Both the position numbers and the translations under genes were made by a program. Shown here piece by piece: positions 6,914-15,573 of a stretch of 36,833 nucleotides of DNA; the first letter of the stretch is position 1; every line of letters starts with the position of its first letter. The notes beneath the pieces were generated by a model, which had not been told where the DNA came from, did no database searches, and saw only the letters and a list, made by a program, of their open reading frames with translations. Source of the stretch: an uncultured Pelagibacteraceae bacterium (lineage in GTDB: Bacteria > Pseudomonadota > Alphaproteobacteria > Pelagibacterales > Pelagibacteraceae); contig CABZJV010000008.1 of assembly GCA_902526115.1 (NCBI GenBank), positions 1-36,833 on the forward strand, read 5' to 3'.

Positions 6914-7624
6914 ATGTCAGAAAAATATCTTATTTTTGGTGCGACAGGATCTATTGGCTCCAACCTATCTGAGCAATTAAAAAATTCTAGTCATGACATT
7001 CATTTAGTCGCAAGGAATGAGAATGAAGTAGGCGCTATCGCAGGTAAACTAGGATGTTCATTTACAGTTGCTGACGTTTTAGAAGAGGGCTTTATGGAAA
7101 AAGTCAAAGCTGATGTACCGGAAATAAAAGGTATTGCTTACTGCGTTGGCTCAATAGATTTAAAACCTTTACGAATGGTGAAAGAAGAAGATTTCACTAA
7201 ATGTATGAAGCTAAATTTATATTCAGCTGTTGAAGCTATTAAAGGATATCAAGAAAGTTTAAAAAAAAATAAAGGTTCAATTGTTTTATTTTCTACAGTG
7301 GCAGCGCAAAGAGGTTTTACCAACCATGCCATCATCGCATCAACAAAAGCAGCGGTTGAAGGTTTAACAGTTTCTCTTGCTGCAGAATTTGCCCCACATA
7401 TTAGAGTAAATTGTGTTGCTCCAAGTCTAACAAAATCAAAAATTGCAGAGCCTATGTTAAAAAATACTGCTATAGCAGAAGGTATCGCAAAAGCTCACCC
7501 ATTAAAGAGATTGGGTGAAGGCAAAGACTCAGCGTCATTAGCTAAATTTTTAATCACAGATGAAAGTTCTTGGGTAACTGGTCAAATAATTGCTGTTGAT
7601 GGTGGTAGATCTAAACTTTCATAA
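6914..7624 (+). CDS. SDR-family protein lacking the usual catalytic Tyr
   Basis: This 236-residue classical-length short-chain dehydrogenase/reductase starts with the nucleotide motif GATGSIGSNL at residues 9-18. It has a shortened NNAG-equivalent (YCVGSID near 76), a Ser in LFSTVAAQRG near 130, and the C-terminal WVTGQIIAVDGG typical of FabG-like members. The YxxxK active-site motif is changed: the Lys is present (STK145) but the residue four before it is Ile141, within HAIIASTK. A loosely remembered SDR branch has His-containing variants of this segment. The substrate is unknown. It is divergent from the photolyase and 1 base upstream of the sugar dehydrogenase, so it may be part of the same light/redox block. 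Confidence 0.8.
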   Translation: MSEKYLIFGATGSIGSNLSEQLKNSSHDIHLVARNENEVGAIAGKLGCSFTVADVLEEGFMEKVKADVPEIKGIAYCVGSIDLKPLRMVKEEDFTKCMKLNLYSAVEAIKGYQESLKKNKGSIVLFSTVAAQRGFTNHAIIASTKAAVEGLTVSLAAEFAPHIRVNCVAPSLTKSKIAEPMLKNTAIAEGIAKAHPLKRLGEGKDSASLAKFLITDESSWVTGQIIAVDGGRSKLS

Positions 7625-7625
7625 G

Positions 7626-8690
7626 GTGAAAAAGTTTTTTTTTTCTGGATTATTTTTAATTTTTCTAATTTCCAATAGTTTTTCTGCTAATTTTAATTTT
7701 AAAAAAATTGCTTCACTTGAAGATCCTTGGGGATCATCTTTTATTAATAAAGATGAAATAATTGTTACAGAAAAAGGTGGAAAAATAAAAATTATAAATA
7801 TTGATACAAAAGAAATATTGGAAGTTAAGCATAATCTTAATTATTTAGTTTATGGTCAGGGTGGTCTCTTAGATATTATTTCTCAAAATAACGAAATTTG
7901 GATTTCTTATACAGAAGATAGAGGCAGTTGGAAAACAAGTACATCTATTGCAAAAGCAAAATTAAATAAAAATGAATTAAATTTCGAAAATATTTTTCAG
8001 GCAAATCCTCCAATAGACTCTGGTTACCATTTTGGATCTAGATTGGCAATTAAAGGTAAATTTTTATTTGCATCTGCTGGGGAAAGAGGACAAGGAATGA
8101 TTTCTCAAGACCCAACGAAACATCCAGGAAGCATTATTAGAATTCACCTTGACGGAAGTATACCTAAAGATAATCCTAAATTTGAGGGAAAATCAAATTG
8201 GCTACCAGAAATTTATCAAATTGGAGTAAGAAATCCTCAAGGATTAGCTTTATCCCCCTTTGATAAAAAAATTTATATGAGCAATCACGGCGCTAAAGGT
8301 GGAGATTGGTTTGGAGAAGCAAAAAAAGGTGAGAATTATGGTTGGAAAATCTTAGGTTGGGGTGGAACTAACTACTCGGGCACTAAAATAGGTCCCAAAT
8401 GGAAACCAGGCTTTACAAAAGCAATTCAATACTGGGTACCATCAATTGCTGTAAGTGCAATTACAATTTATAAAGGAAAAGAGTTTCAAAATTGGAATGG
8501 TGATGCTTTAATTACTTCACTAAAAGATAAGTCCCTAAGAAAAATTGTTTTTAATGATTTAAATAATATTGATGAACAAATTATTTTTAAAGACAAAATT
8601 GGAAGAATAAGAGACATTCAAATTCATCCAGAAGACGGAAAATTATATTTTTTAGCAGGTAATAGCCTTTGGTTAATGGAGAATAAATAA
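7626..8690 (+). CDS. Secreted PQQ-dependent aldose sugar dehydrogenase-like protein
   Basis: From GTG at 7626 this is a 354-residue protein with a signal peptide (KKFFFSGLFLIFLISNSFSA), 1 base after the SDR stop. A longer open frame to 7590 exists, but it would put 36 bases inside the SDR gene and spoil the signal peptide. The body is the six-bladed propeller of soluble PQQ glucose/sorbosone dehydrogenases: PWGSSFI near the mature start, AKGKFLF-type blade (AIKGKFLFASAGERGQG), GVRNPQGLAL, MSNHGAKGGDWF and GENYGWKI. It should act in the periplasm, oxidising an aldose if PQQ is available. I cannot tell whether this organism makes PQQ. Confidence 0.82.
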   Translation: MKKFFFSGLFLIFLISNSFSANFNFKKIASLEDPWGSSFINKDEIIVTEKGGKIKIINIDTKEILEVKHNLNYLVYGQGGLLDIISQNNEIWISYTEDRGSWKTSTSIAKAKLNKNELNFENIFQANPPIDSGYHFGSRLAIKGKFLFASAGERGQGMISQDPTKHPGSIIRIHLDGSIPKDNPKFEGKSNWLPEIYQIGVRNPQGLALSPFDKKIYMSNHGAKGGDWFGEAKKGENYGWKILGWGGTNYSGTKIGPKWKPGFTKAIQYWVPSIAVSAITIYKGKEFQNWNGDALITSLKDKSLRKIVFNDLNNIDEQIIFKDKIGRIRDIQIHPEDGKLYFLAGNSLWLMENK

Positions 8691-8747
8691 TTTTTATATA
8701 TAGTTGTTGTTTATTTTTAATATAAAACAAAGCTTTAATATTTTCTA

Positions 8748-9650
8748 ATGAGTTGGATAATTTTTACTATTTCTGGCGCTTTTTTTCAAAATCTTAGATC
8801 CTCTTTACAAAAAAAATTAAATAAAGACCTTTCAACTGTTGCTTCAACTTATGTAAGATTTGCCTTTGCTTTACCTTTTGCAATACTAATTTTTTTTTTA
8901 AACTTTGGTAACTTTGAGATAATTTCTGAGATATTAAAGCAAACAGATTTTATTTATCTAACATCTATAGCATCAATTTTTCAAATAATATTTACTTTTA
9001 CTTTGCTCTACCTTTTTAATTTTTCAAATTTTGTTGTCGGAACATCTTTAAGTAAAACTGAGGTCGTTCAAGTTGCTATTTTTGAATATTTTTTGTTAAA
9101 AGATAAATTGAATATTTTTGGAATTTTTGGAATAATAATTGCAACAGTTGGAGTAATAATTATATCAATAAAAGATCTAAAATTATTTTTTAGTAACTTT
9201 TTTTCAAAGACAACATTTATTGGATTGTTAACGGGACTTTTTTTAGGATTAAGTGTGGTTTTTTTTAGAGCCGCTGCATTATCATTAGAAGATTTTTCAT
9301 CTAATTTTGACAAAGCGATTATTACTTTATTTTTTGGACTAATAATTCAAACTTTTTTAATTTCTGTTTATCTATTGGTTTATGAAAGATCAGAATTTAG
9401 GAAGTTTAGAAATAATAAATTAGAGAGTTGTTTGGCAGGACTTACTGGTTTTTTGGCAACATTATCGTGGTTTTTTGCTTTTACATTTATTCAAGCATCT
9501 TTTGTGAGAGCTTTAGGGCAAGTTGAAATATTCTTTAGTTTTGTATCATCAAAATATTTTTTTAAAGAAAAAATAACAAAAATGGAAATTATTGGGATTA
9601 TAATTTTTGTGTTTGGAGTTACTATGATGTTATTAACAAAAATGAATTAA
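8748..9650 (+). CDS. DMT-superfamily (EamA-type) transporter
   Basis: This 300-residue inner-membrane protein has about ten hydrophobic helices arranged as two similar halves, the EamA/DMT plan. The first half ends with KTEVVQVAIFEYFLLKDKLNIFG and the second with ALGQVEIFFSFVSSKYFFKEKIT; these matched pre-helix segments, each followed by IIGI/IFGI helices, are the diagnostic repeat. The substrate is unknown; family members export amino acids, nucleotide-related compounds and other metabolites. The gene stands alone after a 57-base gap, with its 3' end 7 bases from the convergent SHOCT gene. Confidence 0.88.
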   Translation: MSWIIFTISGAFFQNLRSSLQKKLNKDLSTVASTYVRFAFALPFAILIFFLNFGNFEIISEILKQTDFIYLTSIASIFQIIFTFTLLYLFNFSNFVVGTSLSKTEVVQVAIFEYFLLKDKLNIFGIFGIIIATVGVIIISIKDLKLFFSNFFSKTTFIGLLTGLFLGLSVVFFRAAALSLEDFSSNFDKAIITLFFGLIIQTFLISVYLLVYERSEFRKFRNNKLESCLAGLTGFLATLSWFFAFTFIQASFVRALGQVEIFFSFVSSKYFFKEKITKMEIIGIIIFVFGVTMMLLTKMN

Positions 9651-9657
9651 TCCAATT

Positions 9658-9924
9658 TTAGTTTTTTAATAACTTATTTTTTGCCTTTTCAAATTCTTCT
9701 TGAGTTAAAACTCCATCTTTTTTTAGCTGATTTAATTTTTCTAACTCATCACTCAAAGAGCTGCTTTCTAGTGGGGCATTAACATCGGTCTCATCTGAAA
9801 CGGTCTCTTTTTCAGCCCTATTAGACTCTTTAGCATTAAATCCATTCATAATTGCCATGCCACCTAAATATAGAACATAAGCCATAATGGGTATTACTAA
9901 ACCAAAAAAAATTATCTTTTCCAT
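9658..9924 (-). CDS. Small membrane-anchored SHOCT-domain protein
   Basis: This 88-residue protein has one N-terminal membrane helix (about residues 4-26, IIFFGLVIPIMAYVLYLGGMAI), an acidic linker, and a C-terminal SHOCT domain: SDELEKLNQLKKDGVLTQEE near residues 58-77, then FEKAKNKLL. SHOCT domains are short oligomerisation modules, usually at protein ends. The function is unknown. It lies 3 bases downstream of another small membrane gene and is probably cotranscribed with it. Confidence 0.82.
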   Translation of the reverse strand: MEKIIFFGLVIPIMAYVLYLGGMAIMNGFNAKESNRAEKETVSDETDVNAPLESSSLSDELEKLNQLKKDGVLTQEEFEKAKNKLLKN

Positions 9925-9927
9925 AAG

Positions 9928-10131
9928 CTAATCTTCATCTTCCTCTCTCCATTTTTTCTCATACAGTAAATATGCTGCATAAATTACAGAAACAGTACCA
10001 ACAATCATTCCATAGTCAAACCCTGTTTGCTGATCATGAAGATACCAACCAAGTTGAGTTGCCCCAATTGTCGGAAAAGTCAGTAAAAGAAAAATTATGG
10101 CAATCCTATAAGGATACTTAGGTTTTTTCAT
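9928..10131 (-). CDS. Small two-helix membrane protein, unknown
   Basis: I do not recognise this 67-residue protein. It has two likely membrane helices (about residues 9-29 and 39-58), a Lys-rich N-terminus (KKPKYPYR) and an acidic end (WREEDED), so both termini are likely cytoplasmic. It sits 36 bases after folD on the same strand and 3 bases before the SHOCT gene. The compact spacing and the intact frame with clear helices support a real gene. Confidence 0.6.
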   Translation of the reverse strand: MKKPKYPYRIAIIFLLLTFPTIGATQLGWYLHDQQTGFDYGMIVGTVSVIYAAYLLYEKKWREEDED

Positions 10132-10167
10132 AGCTTAGATTAACAGAATAAATTATTAAATTAATTG

Positions 10168-11013
10168 CTAAATTTGCGATCTTTTGAAACACTCTATAGT
10201 ATTTTTCAATAAACAAGCGATTGTCATTGGACCCACACCACCAGGAACTGGCGTTAAAGCTTTAGCATTTTTTGAAACTTCGTCAAAATCAACGTCTCCT
10301 ACAATGCCATTTTCAGTTTTATTAATACCTACATCAATGACGATGGTATCTTTTTTAACCCAATCACCTTTTATGAGTTCTGGGATACCAACTGCTGCAA
10401 CTATTATATCGGCCTTCAAGCATTCTGCTTTTAAGTCTTTAGTTTTTGAATGTGTTATTGTTACTGTGCAGTTTTCTTTTAAAAGAAGTTGTGTCATTGG
10501 TTTTCCATTTAAATTTGACCTTCCAACTATTACTGCTTTTTTTCCACTTAAGTTAGGTTCAACTTTTTTAATTAAGAGATAACAACCTAATGGAGTACAC
10601 GGTACTGAACTTTCGTATCCAGAAGAAAGATTTCCAACATTCATTGGATGAAAACCATCAACATCTTTTGAGGGTAAAATAGTTTCTATTACTTTTTGTT
10701 TATCAATATGTTTTGGGAGTGGTAACTGAACCAATATTCCTGAAACAGTCTCATCTTTATTTAGTTCCTCAATTTTCTCTAATATAGTTTTTTCATCAAC
10801 TGAATCTGGGTACTTTAAAACTTCAGATTTTAAACCAACCTCATTTGCTGATTTTTCTTTGTTTCGAACATAAATTTGGCTAGGAGCTAAATCTCCAATG
10901 AGGATCACAGTTAAACCTGGGACCTTATTATATTTTGCTTTTAAACCATCAACCTCATGCTTTAGCTCCTCTCGTAATTCTGCAGCTATTTTCTTTCCGT
11001 CTATTAAGATCAT
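10168..11013 (-). CDS. folD: Methylenetetrahydrofolate dehydrogenase / methenyltetrahydrofolate cyclohydrolase
   Basis: FolD interconverts 5,10-methylene-THF, 5,10-methenyl-THF and 10-formyl-THF in the cytoplasm. The 281-residue length is normal. The catalytic YxxxK lies in IYVRNKEKSANEVG near residues 48-61, the folate-site VQLPLPKHID near 97, DVDGFHPMNVG near 118, and the NADP-site GRSNLNGKPMTQLLL near 164. The end PVPGGVGPMTIACLLKNT is diagnostic. It is 9 bases downstream of yggT in the hemC-hemD-mscS-yggT-folD run. In SAR11-type cells it serves C1 oxidation as well as biosynthesis (established for the group in general). Confidence 0.97.
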   Translation of the reverse strand: MILIDGKKIAAELREELKHEVDGLKAKYNKVPGLTVILIGDLAPSQIYVRNKEKSANEVGLKSEVLKYPDSVDEKTILEKIEELNKDETVSGILVQLPLPKHIDKQKVIETILPSKDVDGFHPMNVGNLSSGYESSVPCTPLGCYLLIKKVEPNLSGKKAVIVGRSNLNGKPMTQLLLKENCTVTITHSKTKDLKAECLKADIIVAAVGIPELIKGDWVKKDTIVIDVGINKTENGIVGDVDFDEVSKNAKALTPVPGGVGPMTIACLLKNTIECFKRSQI

Positions 11014-11022
11014 TAAAACTTT

Positions 11023-11313
11023 CTAAAAAATCATTGGCGCGATGTAGAGTTTCATACACATTTCAATAAACCAAATCAATAAAAGAAGAACAATTGGAGA
11101 AATATCTAAACTACCCAAATTTGGCATAAATCGTCTTATTTTATTTAAAATTGGGTCTGTAAGTCTGTAACTTAATTCTAAAATTGAATAAACAAATCTA
11201 TTTTGTGTATTCAAAACATTAAAAGCAATTAACCAACTTATAATTACATTGGCAATTACGACGTATGAGTAAAGTTTTAAAATTTGCAAAACTAAATAAA
11301 AAATTGCTATCAT
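11023..11313 (-). CDS. YggT-family membrane protein
   Basis: This 96-residue protein has the two hydrophobic segments and the conserved core of the YggT family: YVVIANVIISWLIAFNV, then LSYRLTDPILNKIRRFMPNL, then LDISPIVLLLLIWF. YggT proteins are inner-membrane proteins of poorly known role, linked to osmotic response and cell-envelope insertion. Its ATG overlaps the TGA of the upstream MscS-type channel gene (ATGA), an appealing pairing because both may answer turgor. A second, more diverged relative lies at 20553-20909. Confidence 0.92.
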   Translation of the reverse strand: MIAIFYLVLQILKLYSYVVIANVIISWLIAFNVLNTQNRFVYSILELSYRLTDPILNKIRRFMPNLGSLDISPIVLLLLIWFIEMCMKLYIAPMIF

Positions 11314-12395
11314 TTTTTTTCGACATAAATAGACTGACTTGGAAATGCAAAAGAAGCACCATTTTTTTCAACAATTTTTTTAATTTCAATAGCTAATCTT
11401 TCTTTCACATCTAAAGAATTGCTCCAGCTATTTGAGTTAGTAAAACACCTTACTAACAAATCAATGGAGCTATCTGAAAACTTTTCTATCCTAACAGCAA
11501 CACCTGTTGACTGATTAAAGTCTTCACTTTTGTTAATATATTCTTCTATTTCATCTCTTACTTTTTTTAATTGTTCGATCGTAGAATCGTACTGAAGAGT
11601 TATAATCCACCTCACTCTCCAATTTGAAGTTTCACTAACATTTATTACTGCATTTTCTGCAAACTGAAAATTTGGAATGATTGCTAGAGACTTATCAAAC
11701 TTTCTAATTGTAGTTGACCTAAATCCAATTTTTTCAACTATCCCTTCTATAATTCCTTCAACAGCAATCCAATCTCCAATTTTAAATCTTTTTTCAACTA
11801 GCACTAATATTCCTGAAATTAGATTTTTAAATAAATCTTGTGCACCAAGAGCTACTGCGACACCAAACAAACCTAGTCCGGCAATAATTGGTCCTATTTT
11901 AATTCCCCACAACTCAAGTACAGCGGCCAAACCAAGTATAAAAATTAGTACTTTTAATGATTTAATTATCCATCCAATAAGTTCTCTTGTTAAAAGTTTA
12001 TCTAGTCCACTTAATATATATGATACTGGCTCAATTATTTGATGGATAACCCAAAATATTAAAATTGTTATTAAAGTTCTGTTAATTGTGTCTACTACAT
12101 CTCTACCTTCTGCAGAAAAGGTCATGTAATAACTTGCTATAAAAAAACCTAAAACAATTGGTAAAAATCTGGCTGGGCCTTCTAAAGATCGAACAAAAGT
12201 ATCATCTAGTTTGTTTGTAGTTCTCTTTGAGATAATTTCTAATTTTTTAATAACTAGCTTACTGATTAATCCTCTGAAAATTAGGAAAATTAAAAATATA
12301 CCAATACCAATTAAAATTTGAAAAATATCAACCCCAAGAATTCCCTTATTCCAAACCGATAAAAAAATATCAGAAAAATTATTTATTAAATCCAT
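11310..12395 (-). CDS. MscS-family mechanosensitive channel
   Basis: This 361-residue protein has four to five N-terminal hydrophobic helices and then the MscS pore and beta domain: IAGLGLFGVAVALGAQDLFK near residues 173-192 is the Gly/Ala-rich pore helix TM3, followed by FKNLISGILVLVEKRFKIGD and the VEGIIEGIVEKIGFRSTTIR beta segment. The C-terminal ~100 residues form the alpha/beta vestibule. Such channels release solutes on hypo-osmotic shock. It lies 2 bases downstream of hemD and overlaps yggT. Confidence 0.93.
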   Translation of the reverse strand: MDLINNFSDIFLSVWNKGILGVDIFQILIGIGIFLIFLIFRGLISKLVIKKLEIISKRTTNKLDDTFVRSLEGPARFLPIVLGFFIASYYMTFSAEGRDVVDTINRTLITILIFWVIHQIIEPVSYILSGLDKLLTRELIGWIIKSLKVLIFILGLAAVLELWGIKIGPIIAGLGLFGVAVALGAQDLFKNLISGILVLVEKRFKIGDWIAVEGIIEGIVEKIGFRSTTIRKFDKSLAIIPNFQFAENAVINVSETSNWRVRWIITLQYDSTIEQLKKVRDEIEEYINKSEDFNQSTGVAVRIEKFSDSSIDLLVRCFTNSNSWSNSLDVKERLAIEIKKIVEKNGASFAFPSQSIYVEKK

Positions 12396-12397
12396 GG

Positions 12398-13096
12398 CTA
12401 AATTTTATATAACAAAAACTCCTCTTCTCCAGGATTAAAAAGAAATATCTTTTTCCATTTAATTTCATTCAGTATTGACGAGGTTTTTTCACCTATACAC
12501 ATTAAATTTGTATCCATCCAAAGGCTTTCTAATTGATGAAATTTGATAAAATTTAAAAAACTTGATCCACTATTTTGAGAGTAAACATATACTATATCAG
12601 GCATATTTTGTTTTAATTTATTTACGAATTCGTCTTTAAAGTTTTGATTATGATTAACTTTATAATTTATAATTCTCTTTATAGTGTAACCCTCATTTAT
12701 TAATTGCTGATCAAGATCAACAGTTATAGTTTCTCCACTAACGTAAAGTAATTGTCCATTCGATGAATCGTGATTTTGTATAATTAATTCTTTTAAATTT
12801 GAAACATTTCCCTCTGCTGCAATAGTATTATGGAAACCAAAACTTCTTGCTTTTTTTTCAGTTGCCTCTCCGACACAAAAACATTTAATTGTCTTATTAA
12901 TTTCATCATGATTTATAAATTTTACTGCATTAGCACTAGTGAAAATAACTCCATTAAAATCCTCAAAATTAATCTTATCATGGACTACTTCCTCAACACT
13001 TAACACAGGAAGATGAGAAACTATATGACCTAAAGATTTAAATTTAACGATCATTTCTGAACAGTCCTCTAGCGGTCTTGTTAATAAAATATGCAT
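12398..13096 (-). CDS. hemD: Uroporphyrinogen-III synthase
   Basis: HemD closes and inverts ring D of hydroxymethylbilane to give uroporphyrinogen III. The 232-residue length fits. Sequence is poorly conserved in this family, but LLTRPLEDCSEM at the N-terminus, FTSANAVKFI near 50, CVGEATEKKARSFGF near 72 and the VYVYSQNSGSSFLNF segment near 168 are typical. The position 1 base after hemC makes the call firm. Confidence 0.93.
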   Translation of the reverse strand: MHILLTRPLEDCSEMIVKFKSLGHIVSHLPVLSVEEVVHDKINFEDFNGVIFTSANAVKFINHDEINKTIKCFCVGEATEKKARSFGFHNTIAAEGNVSNLKELIIQNHDSSNGQLLYVSGETITVDLDQQLINEGYTIKRIINYKVNHNQNFKDEFVNKLKQNMPDIVYVYSQNSGSSFLNFIKFHQLESLWMDTNLMCIGEKTSSILNEIKWKKIFLFNPGEEEFLLYKI

Positions 13097-13097
13097 A

Positions 13098-14015
13098 TTA
13101 TCTTTTATATGAATTATTAGATTTTGTTTTTAATATTTGACCTACTTCTCTGCCAATTTGACTAAATTTTTCTAATTTACCAGTTTTTTTTTCATGAAAT
13201 CTTTTAGACCCATCTAAAGAAAATAGTTCAGCTTCAACAGTAATCTTACCACTCTCTATTTTTGAATGAGCACCAACAGCTGTTTCACAGTCACCCTCCA
13301 AAACTTTAAGAATATTTCTCTCAACATGTGCTCTTATAAATGTTTCGTTGTGATTTATTTTTTTTAAAACTGAAATTATTTCTTCATCCCCTTCTCTACA
13401 TTGTAGGGCAATTATACCTTGTCCAGCACTTGGAATTACTTGTTCTGGAGAAAAAATTTCTGAAATTTCATTATCAAAATTTAAAAATTTAATTCCTGCA
13501 TAAGATAAGATTATTGCATCATACTCTCCATCTTTTAGTTTTTTAATTCGTGTATCAACATTTCCTCTAATAATTTTACATTCGAGATCAGGCCTAATTT
13601 TTTTAATTTGATATTCTCTTCTGAAAGATGAAGTGCCAATTATAGAATTTTTTTTTAAATCTATTAATTTTTGTTTATTCATTGTAATAAGAATTTCTCT
13701 TGGATCGTTTCTTTCTAAAAATGAATTTGTTTGAAGACCTTTTGTTTCAATAGCTGGCATATCCTTAAGTGCATGAACCGCAATATCAATACTTTTATCT
13801 TGAAGCTCTTTTTCAATATTACTTGAAAATAATCCTTTACCTCCAATTTCTGACAATCTAATATTCTGTATCTCATCCCCTTTAGTTGAAATTTTTTTAA
13901 TAACAATATCCTCATCACTAAAATCATTACTTTTAGTAATTTTATCTTTAGCTTTTTGTGCATAAAGCATCGCCAACTTACTTCCTCTAGATCCAATGAT
14001 AATTTTTCTACTCAT
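13098..14015 (-). CDS. hemC: Porphobilinogen deaminase (hydroxymethylbilane synthase)
   Basis: HemC polymerises four porphobilinogens into hydroxymethylbilane. The 305-residue protein shows GSRGSKLAMLYAQ near residues 8-20, KDMPAI near 103 with the HALKDMP active-site stretch, SFRREYQIKKIRPDL near 140 and the cofactor-binding Cys in LEGDCETAVGAH near 240, which carries the dipyrromethane. It heads the hemC-hemD-mscS-yggT-folD run. It is divergent from tsaD across 56 bases, an arrangement I know from other alphaproteobacteria. Confidence 0.97.
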   Translation of the reverse strand: MSRKIIIGSRGSKLAMLYAQKAKDKITKSNDFSDEDIVIKKISTKGDEIQNIRLSEIGGKGLFSSNIEKELQDKSIDIAVHALKDMPAIETKGLQTNSFLERNDPREILITMNKQKLIDLKKNSIIGTSSFRREYQIKKIRPDLECKIIRGNVDTRIKKLKDGEYDAIILSYAGIKFLNFDNEISEIFSPEQVIPSAGQGIIALQCREGDEEIISVLKKINHNETFIRAHVERNILKVLEGDCETAVGAHSKIESGKITVEAELFSLDGSKRFHEKKTGKLEKFSQIGREVGQILKTKSNNSYKR

Positions 14016-14071
14016 AAATATATTTATTTCTTACTTGTATTGAGATTGTACAATTATTAAAAACTATTTGA

Positions 14072-15145
14072 ATGAGTAAAAAACCTTTAATTCTTGGAAT
14101 AGAAACAAGCTGTGATGAGACAGCTGCATCAATAATAACCGAAAATGAGCTGGGAAACCCAGTGATTTTATCAAACATTGTTTCAAGCCAAGTCGAAGTT
14201 CATAAAGAATTTGGGGGAGTGGTTCCTGAATTAGCAGCACGGTCCCATGTTGAAAAAATTGATTGGATTGTTCAAAAAGCTATTGACGATAGTGGAAAAA
14301 AAATTAACGAAATTGATGCTGTAGCTTCCACTGCAGGACCTGGCTTAATTGTTTGTCTATCAGTTGGTTTAAGTTTTGGAAAAGCTTTTGCCGCTTCTAT
14401 AGATAAACCTTTTATAGCGATTAATCATTTAGAAGGTCACGCCTTAAGTCCTAAATTAAATTCAAATTTAAATTATCCCTACCTGCTTTTGTTAATATCA
14501 GGCGGACATTCACAATTTTTAAATGTTCAAGGTTTAGGTAAATATAAAAGATTGGGCACAACGATTGATGATGCTTTAGGAGAAGCATTTGACAAAACTG
14601 CAAAACTTTTAGGAATAGAATTTCCAGGTGGTTCGCAAATAGAAATTTTAGCAAAAAAAGGTGATCCAAGTAAATATGATTTACCAAAACCTATTTTTAA
14701 TAAAGGTGGTTGCAATTTATCTTTTGCAGGACTTAAAACTGCAGTATTAAAAGTAACAAAAAATATTAAAACTGATCAAGAAAAATTTGATTTAGCTGCG
14801 TCATTTCAAAGAACAATAGAAGAAATTTTATATAAAAAAACTAAAATTGCTTTCAAAGATTTTGAAAAACATAGTAACCCAACTAAAAAAAATTTTGTTG
14901 TTGCTGGAGGAGTAGCAGCTAATAAAAATATTAGAAATATGCTAATCAGTTTATGTAAAGAGCAAGACTACCAAAGTATTTTTCCACCAATAGATTTTTG
15001 TGGAGATAATGCTGCAATGATAGCTATGGTTGGTTTAGAAAAATTTAAGTTAAAACAGTTTAGTGAATTGGATCACCCTGCAAAACCTAGATGGCCTTTG
15101 GATGAAGATGCTGCTTTTTTAAAAGGAGCTGGAGTTCAATTATAA
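14072..15145 (+). CDS. tsaD: tRNA N6-threonylcarbamoyladenosine transferase
   Basis: TsaD transfers the threonylcarbamoyl group to A37 of ANN-decoding tRNAs together with TsaB and TsaE. The 357-residue protein starts with GIETSCDETAASI (residues 9-21), has the metal-binding NHLEGHALS near 118-126, ISGGHSQF near 143, the DDALGEAFDKTAKLLG stretch near 166 and GGVAANKNIRNML near 278. The stop and the next start share TAATG. It is divergent from hemC. Confidence 0.97.
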   Translation: MSKKPLILGIETSCDETAASIITENELGNPVILSNIVSSQVEVHKEFGGVVPELAARSHVEKIDWIVQKAIDDSGKKINEIDAVASTAGPGLIVCLSVGLSFGKAFAASIDKPFIAINHLEGHALSPKLNSNLNYPYLLLLISGGHSQFLNVQGLGKYKRLGTTIDDALGEAFDKTAKLLGIEFPGGSQIEILAKKGDPSKYDLPKPIFNKGGCNLSFAGLKTAVLKVTKNIKTDQEKFDLAASFQRTIEEILYKKTKIAFKDFEKHSNPTKKNFVVAGGVAANKNIRNMLISLCKEQDYQSIFPPIDFCGDNAAMIAMVGLEKFKLKQFSELDHPAKPRWPLDEDAAFLKGAGVQL

Positions 15146-15558
15146 TGCAGTATTGGTTAATGAAATCTGAACCAGATGTATGGTCTATTGATCAACAAAT
15201 AAAATCAGGTGCTAAAGGTGCGCCATGGGACGGTGTAAGAAATTATCAGGCTGCAAAAAATTTAAAGACTATGAAAAAGGGTGATCTTTGTTTTTTTTAT
15301 CATTCGAATATTGGTAAAGAAATTGTGGGTATTGTAGAGGTCATTAAAGAACACTACATTGACAAAACTGATAAAAGTGGACGCTTTGTAGCTGTAACTG
15401 TTAAGTTTAAAAAGAAATTAGATAGAGCAGTTACTTTAGAGGATATAAAAAAACGTAAGGAATTGGGCAATTTAGCGTTAATTAAACAGAGTAGATTATC
15501 TGTGATGCCAATCGATTATAAAAGCTGGAAAATTATAAATAACATGAGTAGAATTTAA
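15145..15558 (+). CDS. EVE-domain protein
   Basis: This 137-residue protein is a single EVE domain (PUA-like fold). It starts with the diagnostic YWLMKSEPDVWSID, followed by WDGVRNYQAAKNLKTMKKGD, FFYHSNIGKEIVGIVEV and the C-terminal SRLSVMPID. EVE domains bind modified bases in nucleic acids, and bacterial stand-alone EVE proteins are often encoded beside tRNA-modification or housekeeping genes. Here it is translationally coupled to tsaD (TAATG), which hints at an RNA-related role, but that is inference. The acsA start follows after 15 bases. Confidence 0.93.
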   Translation: MQYWLMKSEPDVWSIDQQIKSGAKGAPWDGVRNYQAAKNLKTMKKGDLCFFYHSNIGKEIVGIVEVIKEHYIDKTDKSGRFVAVTVKFKKKLDRAVTLEDIKKRKELGNLALIKQSRLSVMPIDYKSWKIINNMSRI

Positions 15559-15573
15559 AAAAAAAATTTTCAA

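Noticed and set aside
7590..7625. Upstream extension of the PQQ sugar dehydrogenase
   Set aside because: It would overlap the SDR gene and bury the signal peptide; GTG at 7626 gives a clean signal sequence.
8691..8747. Hairpin TTGTTT...AAACAA after the sugar dehydrogenase as terminator
   Set aside because: Stem is purely weak and imperfect with no T-run after it; not distinguishable from AT-rich background.
10184..10582. Plus-strand 132-residue frame inside folD
   Set aside because: It is antisense to an unambiguous folD with no family features.
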